Assembly: GCA_963617965.1 (NCBI GenBank)
Contig: CAVEQO010000054.1
Span: 1 to 5,024, forward strand
DNA: 5,024 bases
Reading direction: 5' to 3'
DNA from: UBA6382 sp963617965
GTDB lineage: Bacteria; Bacteroidota; Bacteroidia; Bacteroidales; Bacteroidaceae
Shown: one piece after another, positions 4,909-5,024 of the stretch
How positions within the stretch are numbered: position 1 is the stretch's first letter
How the letters are laid out: the number at the start of each line of letters is the position of its first letter
The notes under the pieces: model-generated
What the model saw: only the letters and a program-made list of their open reading frames with translations
Databases searched by the model: none
What the model was told of the DNA's origin: nothing
Program-made: the position numbers and the translations under genes

Positions 4909-5024
4909 TTACATTTGCTGCATTATCTTTCCGCCCTCTTCCAGAGCCTGCATGTTCAGCGGAATGAGATTGTGGTGGCGTTCGGGAAGAGTCTTGTAGA
5001 GAGCCTTCTCCATGCCGCTGTTGC
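4909..5024 (-). CDS. 2-oxoacid:ferredoxin oxidoreductase gamma-type subunit, C-terminal end only
   Basis: Partial gene entering from the right edge; the last 37 complete codons and a TAA stop are visible. The tail contains MEKALYKTLPERHHNLIPLN followed by MQALEEGGKIMQQM. The combination of an amphipathic helix, LPERHHxLIPLN and a closing xALxxG helix is what I recall for the C terminus of POR/KOR/VOR gamma subunits (PF01558 family) in Bacteroidetes. These subunits work with alpha and beta partners to oxidise pyruvate, 2-oxoglutarate or branched-chain 2-oxoacids to acyl-CoA with ferredoxin as electron acceptor, in the cytoplasm. Which 2-oxoacid is used cannot be told from the tail. Gamma is commonly the last gene of its operon, which agrees with the terminator just downstream. 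The call rests on a short segment recognised from memory. Confidence 0.65.
   Translation of the reverse strand, partial: NSGMEKALYKTLPERHHNLIPLNMQALEEGGKIMQQM

Overview
The window looks like chromosomal DNA from a Bacteroidales bacterium, most likely a Prevotella-like or Bacteroides-like lineage. The reasons are a BspA-type leucine-rich-repeat protein with a C-terminal sorting-type domain, two lipoprotein nucleoside hydrolases, promoter boxes of the Bacteroidetes TAnnTTTG type, the lack of clear Shine-Dalgarno sequences, and the C-terminal tail of a 2-oxoacid:ferredoxin oxidoreductase gamma-type subunit. The genus is an inference; no marker gene is present.

Layout from left to right. (1) Positions 1-676, plus strand: the 3' end of cobS (cobalamin synthase) followed by cobC (alpha-ribazole phosphatase), the end of a cobalamin nucleotide-loop assembly operon. 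(2) 677-776: a short intergenic spacer filled by a GAAGAGT-rich inverted-repeat element between convergent genes. (3) 777-1637, minus strand: a small secreted BspA-like protein with four 23-residue leucine-rich repeats. (4) 1638-1817: a divergent promoter region with one Bacteroidetes -7 box facing each way. (5) 1818-2873, plus strand, and 2970-4094, minus strand: two paralogous nucleoside hydrolase lipoproteins that converge on one shared bidirectional terminator. (6) 4098-4400, minus strand: a decayed C-terminal fragment of a PD-(D/E)XK nuclease-like protein (the AAA-ATPase-like/DUF1703 kind) ending three bases before the second hydrolase start. (7) 4437-4637, minus strand: a 66-codon open frame of unknown function, preceded by a cluster of three TTTGGCAAA-type inverted repeats. 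(8) 4830-4877: a strand-specific terminator for the last gene, a partial minus-strand oxidoreductase gamma-type subunit (4909-5024).

How the parts fit: the left and right ends are housekeeping genes (B12 assembly, ferredoxin-linked 2-oxoacid oxidation). The middle is an accessory stretch of cell-envelope proteins: a secreted LRR protein and two exported hydrolases that probably release sugar from nucleosides outside the cytoplasm. The parts most worth a second look are the inverted-repeat cluster at 4656-4730, whose middle unit has a near copy over the promoter of the first hydrolase at 1757-1780, and the hydrolase pair itself, which keeps most of the Ca-site aspartates but has changes at other canonical positions. 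I see no convincing new multi-gene system, CRISPR array, tRNA, rRNA or intact mobile element.
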